64,000 nucleotides of DNA from Ochromonas danica (Eukaryota > Sar > Chrysophyceae > Chromulinales > Chromulinaceae). Shown one piece after another: positions 63,940-64,000 of this stretch; position 1 is the first letter of the stretch; each line of letters begins with the position of its first letter. The stretch spans positions 62,001-126,000 of the forward strand of contig VKHL01000010.1 in assembly GCA_015146655.1 (NCBI GenBank), written 5' to 3'. Made by a program: the position numbers and the translations under genes. Below the pieces are notes generated by a model that saw nothing but the letters and a program-made list of their open reading frames with translations, was not told the origin of the DNA and searched no databases.

Positions 63940-64000
63940 TCGATAACGTGTTCTTCGGCCAGAGCGTCTGATTGTTGCCCTTCTCTCACTACGACTATGT

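Overview
Nuclear DNA of a eukaryote with a compact, gene-dense genome. Genes lie on both strands, usually 100-700 bases apart. Introns are short (about 55-170 bases) with GT-AG ends, and TAA, TAG and TGA are all used as stops. The best taxonomic clue is a bL17 ribosomal protein (3314-3775) whose N-terminus is a signal peptide followed directly by an Ala-Phe junction and a Ser/Arg-rich stretch. That is the bipartite leader used for complex red-lineage plastids. Together with a radial spoke protein (motile 9+2 flagella), this suggests a photosynthetic stramenopile or a related red-plastid alga; this is an inference.

Layout. 0-8 kb: a 3'-partial protein disulfide isomerase, cyclophilin, plastid L17, an uncharacterised multi-spanning membrane protein, and an STK16-like kinase with a PH-like tail. 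8-11 kb: a disturbed patch with a profilin-like fragment, three telomere-type repeats, a hairpin and a broken Crinkler/RHS-type NTPase-nuclease gene. 11-35 kb: mostly housekeeping genes. These are a GNAT protein, an acidic nuclear protein, a gentisate-dioxygenase-like bicupin, a type II glycosyltransferase, RAD50, LYAR, SEC10, RSPH9, a REV1-like protein without a polymerase core, PTGES2, a rhomboid protease, an EF-hand Na+/Ca2+ exchanger, RRP7 and a coiled-coil protein. 35-46 kb: a 1.6 kb direct duplication of the 5' end of a 2,343-residue orphan gene, with a gene for a retropepsin-fold protein between the two copies. 46-54 kb: DPM3, a decayed transposase-like remnant, and three GT77-like glycosyltransferase genes, two virtually identical in tandem and a third inverted and mosaic. 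54-64 kb: TFIIH subunit p52, a 1,840-residue two-C2-domain protein, and a paired PHD-like finger protein.

Functional themes. RAD50, the REV1-like scaffold and TFB2 act in DNA repair; LYAR and RRP7 in ribosome assembly; PDI, DPM3, the rhomboid and the glycosyltransferases in the secretory pathway; SEC10, the C2 protein and the STK16-like kinase in vesicle traffic. No operon-like logic is visible, although many neighbours are divergent and share short promoters. The strongest leads are the polymerase-less REV1, the coding-limited homogenisation of the GT77 genes, the duplication bracketing the protease gene, and that gene's in-frame membrane-encoding intron. I found no rRNA, tRNA, CRISPR array or intact transposon.
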